Positions 51,399-59,576 of a DNA stretch of 64,000 nt are shown here, one piece after another. Numbering within the stretch: the first letter of the stretch is position 1; each line of letters opens with the position of its first letter. Origin of the DNA: Diaminobutyricimonas sp. LJ205 (GTDB taxonomy: Bacteria > Actinomycetota > Actinomycetes > Actinomycetales > Microbacteriaceae); the NCBI RefSeq assembly GCF_009755725.1, contig NZ_CP046619.1, positions 310,001 to 374,000 on the forward strand, read 5' to 3'. Under the pieces are notes generated by a model. That model was not told the DNA's origin and did no database searches. It saw only the letters and a list, made by a program, of their open reading frames with translations. Position numbers and translations under genes: made by a program.

Positions 51399-52300
51399 GC
51401 CGATCCGCCGGGCCGGGCATCGGTGACGGGCCGGACGCGGTGGCCGCGGTCGTGCAGCGGCTGGCGGTGCTGTTGTCGGCGGGCGTTCCGCCACAGACGG
51501 CGTGGGGCTACCTGGACATCACACCGGCGGTGAGCACCGTGACCGAGGCTGTCGCTCGTGGTGCCGCAGTCACCGAGGCGATCGATGCCGCCGGGTCGGC
51601 CGGTGCGGCGTGGCGGGCGCTGGCTGCCGCGTGGGCGGTGGCGACTGAGGCGGGCGCGCCGCTGGCGCCCGCGCTGCGGGAGTTCGCGACATCCCTCCGC
51701 TCGCTCGCTCAGGCGGAACGGGAGATCCGCGTGGCACTCGCCGGTCCGATCGCCACCGCCAGGCTGGTGATGGTGTTGCCCGCCGTGGCGGTGCTGTTCG
51801 GGCTGGCGCTCGGCTTCAACACGCTCGAAGTGCTGACGACGTCGCCCGCGGGCATTGGCTGCCTGATTCTTGGACTGACGCTGCTCGCTGCGGGACGGGC
51901 CTGGAACCGGCGGATGGTGAAGGCGGCGACCCCGACGGATCCGGCGCCGGGGCTGCTCTTCGACCTGGTCGCCATCGCGCTGGCGGGTGGGGCGCCGCTG
52001 GATCGGGCGAGGGATGGCGCGGTTCGCGCGGCCGCGGAGCGGGGGATCGTGGGGGACGAGGTCGCGATCGATCGGGTCCTCGAGTTGTCACGGCGAGCCG
52101 GGGTGCCCGCCGGTGAACTGCTGCGCAGTGAGGCCGAAGAACTGCGGCGCACCGCCCGCAGCGATGCCCAGCAGCGGGCGGCGTCGCTGTCGGTGAAGCT
52201 GATGTTGCCGCTTGGCGCGTGCGTGCTTCCCGCGTTCATGCTGCTCGGGGTGGCGCCGCTGATGCTCAGTGTCATCTCCTCCACGGTGGTGAGTTTCTGA
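51395..52300 (+). CDS. Type II secretion F-domain protein (TadB/TadC fusion-like)
   Basis: A 301-residue inner-membrane platform protein of the Tad system. Two F-type halves are visible: a first with VVQRLAVLLSAGVPPQTAWGYL and two membrane helices (about 120-175), and a second with LFDLVAIALAGGAPLDRARDGA, a helical region and a C-terminal hydrophobic hairpin (LMLPLGACVLPAFMLLGVAPLML). This matches the short Rv3657c/3658c-type proteins merged into one. The ATG overlaps the corrected tadA stop (ATGA). Confidence 0.85.
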   Translation: MSRSAGPGIGDGPDAVAAVVQRLAVLLSAGVPPQTAWGYLDITPAVSTVTEAVARGAAVTEAIDAAGSAGAAWRALAAAWAVATEAGAPLAPALREFATSLRSLAQAEREIRVALAGPIATARLVMVLPAVAVLFGLALGFNTLEVLTTSPAGIGCLILGLTLLAAGRAWNRRMVKAATPTDPAPGLLFDLVAIALAGGAPLDRARDGAVRAAAERGIVGDEVAIDRVLELSRRAGVPAGELLRSEAEELRRTARSDAQQRAASLSVKLMLPLGACVLPAFMLLGVAPLMLSVISSTVVSF

Positions 52301-52382
52301 CCTGGTCGCATTCGGCTCGGCGCTGCGTGACGCGGTGCGGCAGGCTGGTGGTGTTCGTGCCGAATCGACAGAAGGGCACGAC

Positions 52383-52571
52383 ATGACACGGATGAGGCGA
52401 TTGCTGCGGCGGTTGCGCCGACAGGATGATGGCGCGGCCACCGCGGAGTACGCGATCGCGACGATGGCAGCGGTCGGTTTTGCCGGGCTGCTGGTCATCA
52501 TCATGCGCTCGGACGAGGTGCGCGGCATCCTCACCGACCTGGTGCGAAGTGCGCTCACGCTCGGCGGGTAG
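52383..52571 (+). CDS. Flp-type prepilin, DUF4244
   Basis: A 62-residue pilin like Rv3656c. A basic leader (RMRRLLRRLRRQ) ends in DDG, followed by AATAEYAIATMAAVGFAGLLVIIM: cleavage after Gly gives the type IV pilin rule of Glu at +5, then the hydrophobic helix. It should be the structural subunit of the pilus. ATG 52383 lies 82 bases after the F-protein stop. No prepilin peptidase is in the window. Confidence 0.88.
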   Translation: MTRMRRLLRRLRRQDDGAATAEYAIATMAAVGFAGLLVIIMRSDEVRGILTDLVRSALTLGG

Positions 52572-52890
52572 CGAGCGCGGCAGTGTCACCGCTGAGTTCG
52601 CTGCGGCGATGCCCGCGGTGGTGCTGGTGCTCGCGGTCTGCATCGGCGGGACCAACCTGGGTGCCCAGCACGTGCGTATCCAGGATGCCGCGGCGGACGT
52701 AGCCCGCGCCCTGGCTCGCGGCGATCCCGAGATCGCTGCCGGCCGGGTGGCCTCCGTCGGAGGATCGCTCGCGGTCGATCGGCGCGGCGACCTCGTGTGC
52801 GCCGGGCTCAGCGTGGCGTCGGCCGTGCTCCCGCTCGCGGGAGCGATCACAATCCGGGCCGAGAGTTGCGCGCTCGAGGGCGGCCGGTGA
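52549..52890 (+). CDS. TadE-like pseudopilin (Rv3655c-like)
   Basis: A 113-residue minor pilin. After SERG comes SVTAEFAAAMPAVVLVLAVCIG, again with Glu at +5 of the predicted mature protein and one membrane helix; the rest is a small extracellular domain with two Cys. The start codon is uncertain: GTG 52549 overlaps the pilin gene by 23 bases and is the only reasonable start upstream of the TadE motif. Stop overlaps the next gene as GTGA. Confidence 0.8.
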   Translation: MRSRSAGSERGSVTAEFAAAMPAVVLVLAVCIGGTNLGAQHVRIQDAAADVARALARGDPEIAAGRVASVGGSLAVDRRGDLVCAGLSVASAVLPLAGAITIRAESCALEGGR

Positions 52891-53300
52891 CGGCGGTGCT
52901 GGTGACGCGGTCACCGCCGGTGCTGTTCGGGACGCGCGCACCGCCGGTGCGGTCAGTTCGAGCCTTGTTCCGAGCGGAGACCGGTGCAGGGGGAGTGCTC
53001 GCGCTTGCCCTGGTCGGCGCCACAATTCTGCTGGCCGGGCTGACCCTGCCGATCGGGGCGGTGCTCGCCGGAAAGCAGCGGGCGATCTCCGCCGCAGACG
53101 CCGCAGCGCTCGCCGCCGCCGATGTCGCCGTCGGGATCGTCGCGGGGTTCCCGTGTGAGGCGGCGGCATCCGTTGCCGAGTCGAACGGTGCCCGGCTTGC
53201 CGCCTGCGAGGTCGACGGGCTGGTCGCGACGGTCAGCGTCACCGCCGGCGTCGCCGGACTTCCGGTGACGGCTAGCGCCACCGCGGGGCCGCCGCCATAA
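52887..53300 (+). CDS. Rv3654c-family TadE-like protein
   Basis: A 137-residue protein with one membrane helix at about 35-60 (GVLALALVGATILLAGLTLPIG) preceded by ETGAGG, followed by KQRAISAADAAALAAADVA, the typical segment of Rv3654c-family and TadG-type proteins, and a short domain with two Cys. It lacks the Glu at +5 of real pilins. GTG 52887 overlaps the TadE stop (GTGA). Last gene of the pilus operon; a hairpin follows. Confidence 0.85.
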   Translation: MTAVLVTRSPPVLFGTRAPPVRSVRALFRAETGAGGVLALALVGATILLAGLTLPIGAVLAGKQRAISAADAAALAAADVAVGIVAGFPCEAAASVAESNGARLAACEVDGLVATVSVTAGVAGLPVTASATAGPPP

Positions 53301-53307
53301 CGCCACC

Positions 53308-53335
53308 GGGCCGCCACCCGTGAGGGTGACGGCCC
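53308..53335. terminator. Terminator between the pilus operon and ybdD
   Basis: GGGCCG-C-CACCC (53308-53319) pairs with GGGTG-A-CGGCCC (53324-53335) with one mismatch and a GTGA loop. Between convergent genes. Confidence 0.65.
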
Positions 53336-53363
53336 AGCGAGGCGAGTTAGCTTGCGAGTGCGA

Positions 53364-53585
53364 CTAGCAGCAGCGGGACTGCGGGTTGCGGTCCTGCTCG
53401 TCGTCGCGGTCCCACCAGAACTCTCGTTCGGTCATCGGCGGTTCCTCGCCGTGCGTCTCGAGGTAGTGCTCGCGGTAGGTCTGCCAGGCGTTGTCGCCCA
53501 TTACCGAGTTCACGTACCAGGTGAGCCCGCGGGCTCCGCGCTTGAGCAGGTCAAGCGCGGAGACCGCGGCGGTCGGCGCATTCAT
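53364..53585 (-). CDS. YbdD/YjiX family small protein
   Basis: A 73-residue cytoplasmic protein with the family core VNSVMGDNAWQTYREHY, MTEREFWWDRDDEQ and the terminal Arg-Cys-Cys. In E. coli YbdD and YjiX are needed for pyruvate uptake by CstA and BtsT. The ATG overlaps the cstA stop by the ATGA pattern, consistent with a joint function. Confidence 0.92.
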   Translation of the reverse strand: MNAPTAAVSALDLLKRGARGLTWYVNSVMGDNAWQTYREHYLETHGEEPPMTEREFWWDRDDEQDRNPQSRCC

Positions 53586-55855
53586 CAGTGACCGCTCCGA
53601 GCGGGCTGCTTCGCGGCGGGCAGGGCGTCCCACTGCTTCTGCAGGTCACGCTCCTCCTTCGACGCGATGAACCCGGCCGGGGCGTAGATGCGCGAGGCCT
53701 CCGGGGCGTCCTCGGTGTTGTTGCCGCCACCGTTCTTGAACGCCTTGATGCTGACCACAACCGACGCGGCGATCACGATGATCGCGAGGCTGACGAACAG
53801 GATCGACAGGGTGCCCTGCACGGCGGTGTTCCGCACGACGGCCTCCATCGCCTCGACGCTCGACGCGTTGCCGAAGCTCGTCTCGCCTGCGGCGAGCGCG
53901 TCGCGGAATGCGGCGTGCTGCGCCCAGTAACCCACAGCGGGCACCGGCGAGAAGATCTTGTACATCGACGCCGTGATGGTGACTACGGCCGCGAACGCGA
54001 GCGGCAGGATGATGATCCACAACCAACGGAACGCCCCGCGCTTCGCCGCGATCGCCAGACAGACCGCCAGCGCAATGGCCGCGAGCAATTGGTTCGCGAT
54101 ACCGAACAGCGGGAAGAAGGTGTTGATTCCGCCGAGCGGGTCGGTGACGCCGAGGATCAGGATGGCGCCCCATCCGGCCACCATCACCGCGGTACCGATC
54201 CAGGCACCGGGACGCCACGAGGTGTCCCGGAACTTCGGGATGAAGTTGCCGAGGCTGTCCTGCAGCATGAACCGGGCCACGCGGGTGCCCGCGTCGACAG
54301 CGGTGAGGATGAACAGCGCCTCGAACATGATCGCGAAGTGGTACCAGAACGCCATCATCGCCGGTCCGCCGATAAGGCCCTGCATGATCTGGGCCAGGCC
54401 GACCGCGAGCGTCGGCGCACCACCGGTGCGCGAGACGATGCTCTCCTCGCCGACCGCGTTCGCGGTGGCGGCGAGTGCGTCCGGGGTCACGCTGACACCG
54501 GTCAGGCCGAGGCCGTTCACGAATGCAGCGGCGCCTTCCAGCGTGCCGCCGGTGGCGGCAGCCGACGCGTTCATCGCGAAGTAGATGCCCCGGTCGATCG
54601 ACAGCGCGGCGACGAGCGCCATGATGGCGACGAACGACTCCATCAGCATGCCGCCGTAACCGATCAGGCGGGTCTGCTTCTCCTTCTCGATGAGCTTCGG
54701 CGTGGTTCCCGACGAGATCAGCGCGTGGAACCCGGACAGGGCGCCACAGGCGATGGTGACGAACAGGAACGGGAACAGCGACCCGGCGACCACCGGTCCG
54801 TCGGAGCGCGAGGCGAACTCGCTGAACGCGGGAACGTTGATCTCCGGGCGCACCAGGACGACCGCGCCGGCGAGCATGACGATCGTGCCGATCTTCATGA
54901 ACGTCGACAGGTAGTCGCGCGGGGCGAGCAGCAGCCACACCGGCAGGATCGCGGCGACGAAGCCGTAGATGATGATGCCCCAGGCGATGGTGGTGCGGTC
55001 CAGCGTGAACATGGCCACGCCCCAGTCGGTCTCGGCGACCCAGCCACCGGCGACGATGACGAGGATCAGCAGCACGAAGCCGATGATCGAGACCTCGGTG
55101 ACCTTGCCGGGACGGATGTACCGCAGGTACACGCCCATGAACAGTGCGATCGGGATGGTCATGCCAACCGAGAAGACACCCCACGGGCTCTCGCCCAGGG
55201 CGTTGACCACGACGAGGGCGAGGATCGCCACGATGATGATCATGATCAGCAAGGTCGCGATCAGGGCAGCGGTGCCACCGATCCGGCCGAGGTCCTCACG
55301 GGCCATCTGGCCGAGCGAACGGCCGCCGCGGCGCATCGAGAAGAACAGTACGAGGTAGTCCTGCACCGCGCCGGCGAGCACGACGCCGACGATGATCCAG
55401 ATCGTGCCTGGCAGGTAACCCATCTGCGCGGCGAGCACGGGGCCGACCAGCGGGCCGGCGCCGGCGATCGCGGCGAAGTGGTGCCCGTAGAGCACACGCC
55501 GGTCGGTCGGCATGAAGTCCTTGCCGTTCGCCTTGTACTCCGCGGGGGTGGCCCGGCGGTCATCCGGCTTGGTGAGGTAACGCTCGATCACCTTCGAGTA
55601 GAAGCGGTAGCCAATGAGATAGGTGCACACCGCAGCGAACACGAACCAGATCGCGTTGACCGTGTCACCCCGCACAATGGCGAGGACCGTCCAGGCAACA
55701 CCACCCAGCAGAGAAATGGCCACCCAGAGGGCGATCTTCGCCGGTGTCCACTTCTTGGTCCGGGCCTCCGCCTTCTCGTCGATGGCGACCGGCGGAAGTG
55801 ATGGATCCTGGGGTGGGACGACGGATTCGTGTTCCGCCGTGGTTGTGTCGCTCAT
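53585..55855 (-). CDS. cstA: Carbon starvation protein CstA (pyruvate/peptide transporter)
   Basis: A 756-residue membrane transporter with about 16 or more helices. Seen: N-terminal cytoplasmic stretch, then SKVIERYLTKPDDRRATPAE, GHHFAAIAGAGPLVGPVLAAQ and DYLVLFFSMRRGGRSLGQ, all hallmarks of the CstA/BtsT family; the C-terminus is charged. Imports pyruvate or peptides under carbon limitation. ATG 55853-55855 has AAAGGAG; a longer frame upstream lacks one. It forms an operon with ybdD. A palindrome at 55887-55900 lies in its leader or promoter. Confidence 0.95.
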   Translation of the reverse strand: MSDTTTAEHESVVPPQDPSLPPVAIDEKAEARTKKWTPAKIALWVAISLLGGVAWTVLAIVRGDTVNAIWFVFAAVCTYLIGYRFYSKVIERYLTKPDDRRATPAEYKANGKDFMPTDRRVLYGHHFAAIAGAGPLVGPVLAAQMGYLPGTIWIIVGVVLAGAVQDYLVLFFSMRRGGRSLGQMAREDLGRIGGTAALIATLLIMIIIVAILALVVVNALGESPWGVFSVGMTIPIALFMGVYLRYIRPGKVTEVSIIGFVLLILVIVAGGWVAETDWGVAMFTLDRTTIAWGIIIYGFVAAILPVWLLLAPRDYLSTFMKIGTIVMLAGAVVLVRPEINVPAFSEFASRSDGPVVAGSLFPFLFVTIACGALSGFHALISSGTTPKLIEKEKQTRLIGYGGMLMESFVAIMALVAALSIDRGIYFAMNASAAATGGTLEGAAAFVNGLGLTGVSVTPDALAATANAVGEESIVSRTGGAPTLAVGLAQIMQGLIGGPAMMAFWYHFAIMFEALFILTAVDAGTRVARFMLQDSLGNFIPKFRDTSWRPGAWIGTAVMVAGWGAILILGVTDPLGGINTFFPLFGIANQLLAAIALAVCLAIAAKRGAFRWLWIIILPLAFAAVVTITASMYKIFSPVPAVGYWAQHAAFRDALAAGETSFGNASSVEAMEAVVRNTAVQGTLSILFVSLAIIVIAASVVVSIKAFKNGGGNNTEDAPEASRIYAPAGFIASKEERDLQKQWDALPAAKQPARSGH

Positions 55856-55886
55856 TCGGCTCCTTTGCTCTGTGCGAATAGGGGTT

Positions 55887-55900
55887 GACACATGGGTGTC
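55887..55900. promoter_or_regulatory. GACAC-N4-GTGTC palindrome upstream of cstA
   Basis: GACAC (55887-55891) and GTGTC (55896-55900), 31 bases before the cstA start. A possible -10, TACCCT on the minus strand, lies near 55920-55925. May be a regulator site; the regulator is unknown. Confidence 0.4.
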
Positions 55901-56052
55901 GGGGGTAGACAACCCAGATGAGGGTATCTGAGAATTCGTCCCCAGCCCGCGCGGGCGATTAGGCGTCGTCGAGGGAGCGCGTTGTATGGTGTGGCAGACG
56001 CGAGGCAGCGCTACACCAGCCGCGTCCCCATCGCAACCCCCAGAGGAGAACC

Positions 56053-58755
56053 GTGCCAGGCACCAAGAAACTGGTCATCGTTGAGTCGCCTGCAAAGGCG
56101 AAGACGATCGGCCAGTATCTGGGCGACGACTACGAAGTGCAGGCGTCGGTCGGGCACATCCGTGACCTCATCGAACCCAAGAACCTGCCGCCCGAGCTGA
56201 AGACCGGCTCGCTCGGCAAATTCTCCGTCGATGTCGAGAACGGCTTCGAGCCTTATTACGTGGTCTCCGACGGCAAGAAGCAGACCGTCACCGCGCTGAA
56301 GCGCGCGCTGAAGGATGCCGATGAGCTCTACCTCGCCACTGATGAGGACCGCGAGGGAGAGGCCATCGCCTGGCACCTGCTCGAGGTGCTGAAGCCCAAG
56401 GTCCCGGTCAAGCGCATGGTCTTCCACGAGATCACCAAGGAAGCCATCGAGCGCGCCAAGGAGACGACGCGGGATCTGGACACCGCGCTCGTCGACGCGC
56501 AGGAGACCCGCCGGATCCTCGACCGCCTCTATGGGTTCGAGGTCTCACCAGTGCTCTGGCGCAAGGTCGGACCCGGCCTGTCTGCAGGACGCGTGCAGTC
56601 CGCCGCGACCCGCCTGGTCGTCGACCGGGAACGCGAGCGGTTGGCCTTCGTCAGCGCCGGCTACTGGGGACTGACCACCCGACTGCACCCGGCGACCGGA
56701 ACCGAGCAGTTCGCCGCCCGACTCAACCGGCTGGATGGCCGCAAGGTCGCCACCGGCTCCGATTTCGACGACAAGGGGCAGCTGAAGAAATCCGAGGTCA
56801 TCGCCCTCGACGAGCAGGCTGCGACGACGATCGCCGAGGCCCTGCGCGCCGACGACCTGCCGATCCGCGTCGTCAAGGTCGAGTCCAAGCCGTACACCCG
56901 TCGCCCGGCCGCGCCGTTCACCACCTCGACCCTGCAGCAGGAGGCGTCGCGCAAGCTGCGCTTCAGCTCGCGGCAGACCATGAGCGTCGCGCAGTCGCTG
57001 TACGAGAACGGCTACATCACCTACATGCGAACCGACTCCGTGTCGCTCTCGCAGCAGGCGATCGACGCCGCCCGTAACCAGGCGAAGGCGCTCTATGGCG
57101 CCGAGACCGTACCGGACAAGCCGCGCCTGTATGCAGGCAAGAGCAAGAACGCGCAGGAGGCGCACGAGGCGATTCGGCCCTCCGGCGACACCTTCCGCAC
57201 CCCCCAGCAGTTGCAGGGCGAGCTGCGCGGCGACCAGTGGAAGCTGTACGACCTGATCTGGAAGCGCACCGTCGCCTCGCAGATGGCCGACACCAAGGGC
57301 ACCACCGCGAGCGTCACCATCGAGGCGACTCTGCCCGAGGGCATCGCTGAGCTCGGGGCATCCGGAACCGTCATCACCTTCCCCGGCTTCCGCCTCGCCT
57401 ATGAGGAGGGCAGCGACGAAGAGCGCACCGACTCCGACGCCGAGACCCGGCTGCCGGCGCTCACCGAGGGCCAGGACCTCGCCGTCGACGAGGTCGAGGC
57501 CAAGGGCAGCGCGACCACGCCGCCGGCTCGTTACACCGAGGCCAGCCTGATCAAGGCGCTCGAAGAGCTCGGCGTCGGCCGGCCGTCCACCTACAGCGCG
57601 ATCATCACCACCATCGTCGACCGCGGCTACGTCACCCCGCGCGGCAGCGCCCTGGTGCCCAGCTGGATCGCGTTCTCGGTGGTCCGGCTGCTGGAGGAGT
57701 ACTTCGGCGACCTGGTCCAGTACGACTTCACCGCCGAAATGGAGGAGGATCTCGACCGGATCTCCCGCGGCGAAGCGGACCGCACGACCTGGCTCGGTGG
57801 CTTCTACTTCGGCAACGAGGAGCACAAGGGCCTCCGCACCGTCATCGACAACCTCGGCGACATCGACGCCCGCGAGATCAACTCGGTGCGGATCACCGAC
57901 GACATCACCGTGCGCATCGGCCGCTACGGCCCCTACCTCGAGGTTGCCCAGGAGGGCTCGGACACCCCGCGCCGGGTCAACGTGCCCGAGGAACTGGCAC
58001 CCGACGAACTCACCGCCGAGAAGGCGCGGGAACTGATCGACGCCCCCGTCGCTGGCGACCGCGTGCTGGGTGTGAACCCGGAGACCGGCAAGGAGATCGT
58101 CGTCAAGGACGGCCGTTTCGGCCCCTACGTCACCGAACTCGAGCCGGAACCCGAGCCCGAGGCGGAGGTCATCGATGAGGCCACCGGTGAGGTGGTCGCG
58201 CCGAAGAAGAAGCCGAAGAAGGCTGCGGCGGTCAAGCCGCGGACCGCGTCGCTGTTCAAGTCGATGGATGTCGGGTCCGTCGACCTGGCGACCGCGCTGA
58301 AGCTGCTCGGCCTGCCTCGTGTCGTCGGCACCGACCCGGAGTCGGGTGCGGAGATCACCGCACAGAACGGCCGCTACGGCGCCTACCTGAAGAAGGGCAC
58401 CGACACCCGTTCGCTCGATTCCGAAGACCAGATCTTCGACATCGACCTGGCCGGCGCACTGGAGAAGTTCGCCCAGCCGAAGTACGGCGCCCGCGGAGCC
58501 TCCAGCGCGCTCGCGGAGTTCGACGCCGACCCGGTCAGCGGCAAGCCGATCAAGGTGAAGGACGGCCGGTTCGGCCCGTACGTCACCGACGGCACCACCA
58601 ACGCGACGATTCCCCGCGGTGAGGATGTCGTGGACATCGACTACGACCGGGCGGTGCAGTTGCTCGCCGACAAGCGCGCCAAGGGTCCGGCGAAGAAGCC
58701 GGCGGCGCGCAAGAAGCCAGCCGCCAAACGCACCACCAGCACGAAGAAGAAGTGA
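56053..58755 (+). CDS. topA: DNA topoisomerase I
   Basis: A 900-residue type IA topoisomerase that relaxes negative supercoils. Seen: Toprim domain KKLVIVESPAKAKTIGQYLG with DEDREGEAIAWHL, catalytic Tyr 324 in YITYMRTDSV, HEAIRPSG, and from about residue 630 four actinobacterial C-terminal repeats of the GRFGPYV/GRYGAYLKKG type in place of zinc fingers, then a Lys/Ala-rich tail (AKKPAARKKPAAKR) known in this group to help processivity. GTG 56053 has AGAGGAGAA. tmk starts at its stop codon. Confidence 0.98.
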   Translation: MPGTKKLVIVESPAKAKTIGQYLGDDYEVQASVGHIRDLIEPKNLPPELKTGSLGKFSVDVENGFEPYYVVSDGKKQTVTALKRALKDADELYLATDEDREGEAIAWHLLEVLKPKVPVKRMVFHEITKEAIERAKETTRDLDTALVDAQETRRILDRLYGFEVSPVLWRKVGPGLSAGRVQSAATRLVVDRERERLAFVSAGYWGLTTRLHPATGTEQFAARLNRLDGRKVATGSDFDDKGQLKKSEVIALDEQAATTIAEALRADDLPIRVVKVESKPYTRRPAAPFTTSTLQQEASRKLRFSSRQTMSVAQSLYENGYITYMRTDSVSLSQQAIDAARNQAKALYGAETVPDKPRLYAGKSKNAQEAHEAIRPSGDTFRTPQQLQGELRGDQWKLYDLIWKRTVASQMADTKGTTASVTIEATLPEGIAELGASGTVITFPGFRLAYEEGSDEERTDSDAETRLPALTEGQDLAVDEVEAKGSATTPPARYTEASLIKALEELGVGRPSTYSAIITTIVDRGYVTPRGSALVPSWIAFSVVRLLEEYFGDLVQYDFTAEMEEDLDRISRGEADRTTWLGGFYFGNEEHKGLRTVIDNLGDIDAREINSVRITDDITVRIGRYGPYLEVAQEGSDTPRRVNVPEELAPDELTAEKARELIDAPVAGDRVLGVNPETGKEIVVKDGRFGPYVTELEPEPEPEAEVIDEATGEVVAPKKKPKKAAAVKPRTASLFKSMDVGSVDLATALKLLGLPRVVGTDPESGAEITAQNGRYGAYLKKGTDTRSLDSEDQIFDIDLAGALEKFAQPKYGARGASSALAEFDADPVSGKPIKVKDGRFGPYVTDGTTNATIPRGEDVVDIDYDRAVQLLADKRAKGPAKKPAARKKPAAKRTTSTKKK

Positions 58756-59372
58756 TGGCGCGCGGACTGTTCATCACCCTCGAGGGCGGCGACGGTTCGG
58801 GCAAGTCGACACAGTCGGCTGCGCTCACCGACTGGTTGGAGGCATCCGGTCGCACCGTGCTGCACTCCCGAGAGCCCGGCGGAACCGACCTGGGCGTGGA
58901 ATTGCGGGACATCATCCTGCACCGCCGCGGCTACATGACGCCGCGGACCGAGGCGCTGCTGTATGCCGCCGACCGTGCCCAGAACATTGCGACGAAGGTG
59001 CGCCCGGCGATCGAGCGCGGCGAGATCGTCATCCAGGACCGCTACCTCGACTCGTCGGTCGCCTACCAGGGCGCCGGCCGGGTGCTGGACGGGAGCGAGA
59101 TACGAGACCTGTCGCTGTGGGCGGCCGAGGGGCTGCTGCCGGACCTGACGATCCTGCTCGACCTCGACCCGACCATCGGCCGGTCCCGGCTGGAAGGCAA
59201 GCGCTACGACCGGCTCGAGGCCGAGGCGCTGGAGTTCCACGAGCGGGTCCGGGCCGGGTACCTCGAGCTGGCGGCATCCGAACCCGACCGGTTCCTGGTG
59301 CTGCCCGCCACCGACTCGATCGACTCCCTCGCCGACCGGATCCGGGAGCGCGTCGCGCAACTGCTCGGGTAA
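58755..59372 (+). CDS. tmk: Thymidylate kinase
   Basis: A 205-residue enzyme that phosphorylates dTMP to dTDP. Seen: P-loop LEGGDGSGKSTQ, DR-type motif QDRYLDSSVAYQGAGR, LDLDPTIGRSRL and the lid region. ATG 58755 shares its A with the topA stop TGA; a GTG one codon earlier is possible. Gene order topA-tmk-holB is common in actinobacteria. Works with tdk (37314-37937) in dTTP supply. Confidence 0.97.
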   Translation: MARGLFITLEGGDGSGKSTQSAALTDWLEASGRTVLHSREPGGTDLGVELRDIILHRRGYMTPRTEALLYAADRAQNIATKVRPAIERGEIVIQDRYLDSSVAYQGAGRVLDGSEIRDLSLWAAEGLLPDLTILLDLDPTIGRSRLEGKRYDRLEAEALEFHERVRAGYLELAASEPDRFLVLPATDSIDSLADRIRERVAQLLG

Positions 59373-59379
59373 CGCTCCC

Positions 59380-59451
59380 GGTACGTCTGTGCCCTCCCGG
59401 TACGACCGTGCCTGCTCGAGCGGGCACCGACGTACCGAACGGGCACGGTCG
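59380..59451. repeat. Interleaved inverted repeats between tmk and holB
   Basis: GGTACGTCTGTGCCC (59380-59394) pairs with GGGCACCGACGTACC (59422-59436) with one mismatch; CGACCGTGCC (59403-59412) pairs with GGCACGGTCG (59442-59451). The pairs interleave as A-B-A'-B'. A and B are themselves similar (CCCGGTACG then GTGCC), so alternative pairings exist. The 204-base gap has no gene. Confidence 0.7.
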
Positions 59452-59564
59452 CCGGCCGGACCGCCGCCAGTCGATCCCGCAGCGAGCCGTCCACAGCTAC
59501 GGCAGGCCGTGCACTCTCCACAGCCTGGCGAGCCCATCAGACGGTCGCTGTCAGGCGCGGCCCC

Positions 59565-59570
59565 TAGGCT
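59565..59570 (+). promoter_or_regulatory. -10 element of holB (leaderless type)
   Basis: TAGGCT ends six bases before the holB ATG; no ribosome site is present. The hexamer and spacing are the same as upstream of pta (8097-8102). Confidence 0.5.
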
Positions 59571-59576
59571 AGTTGC

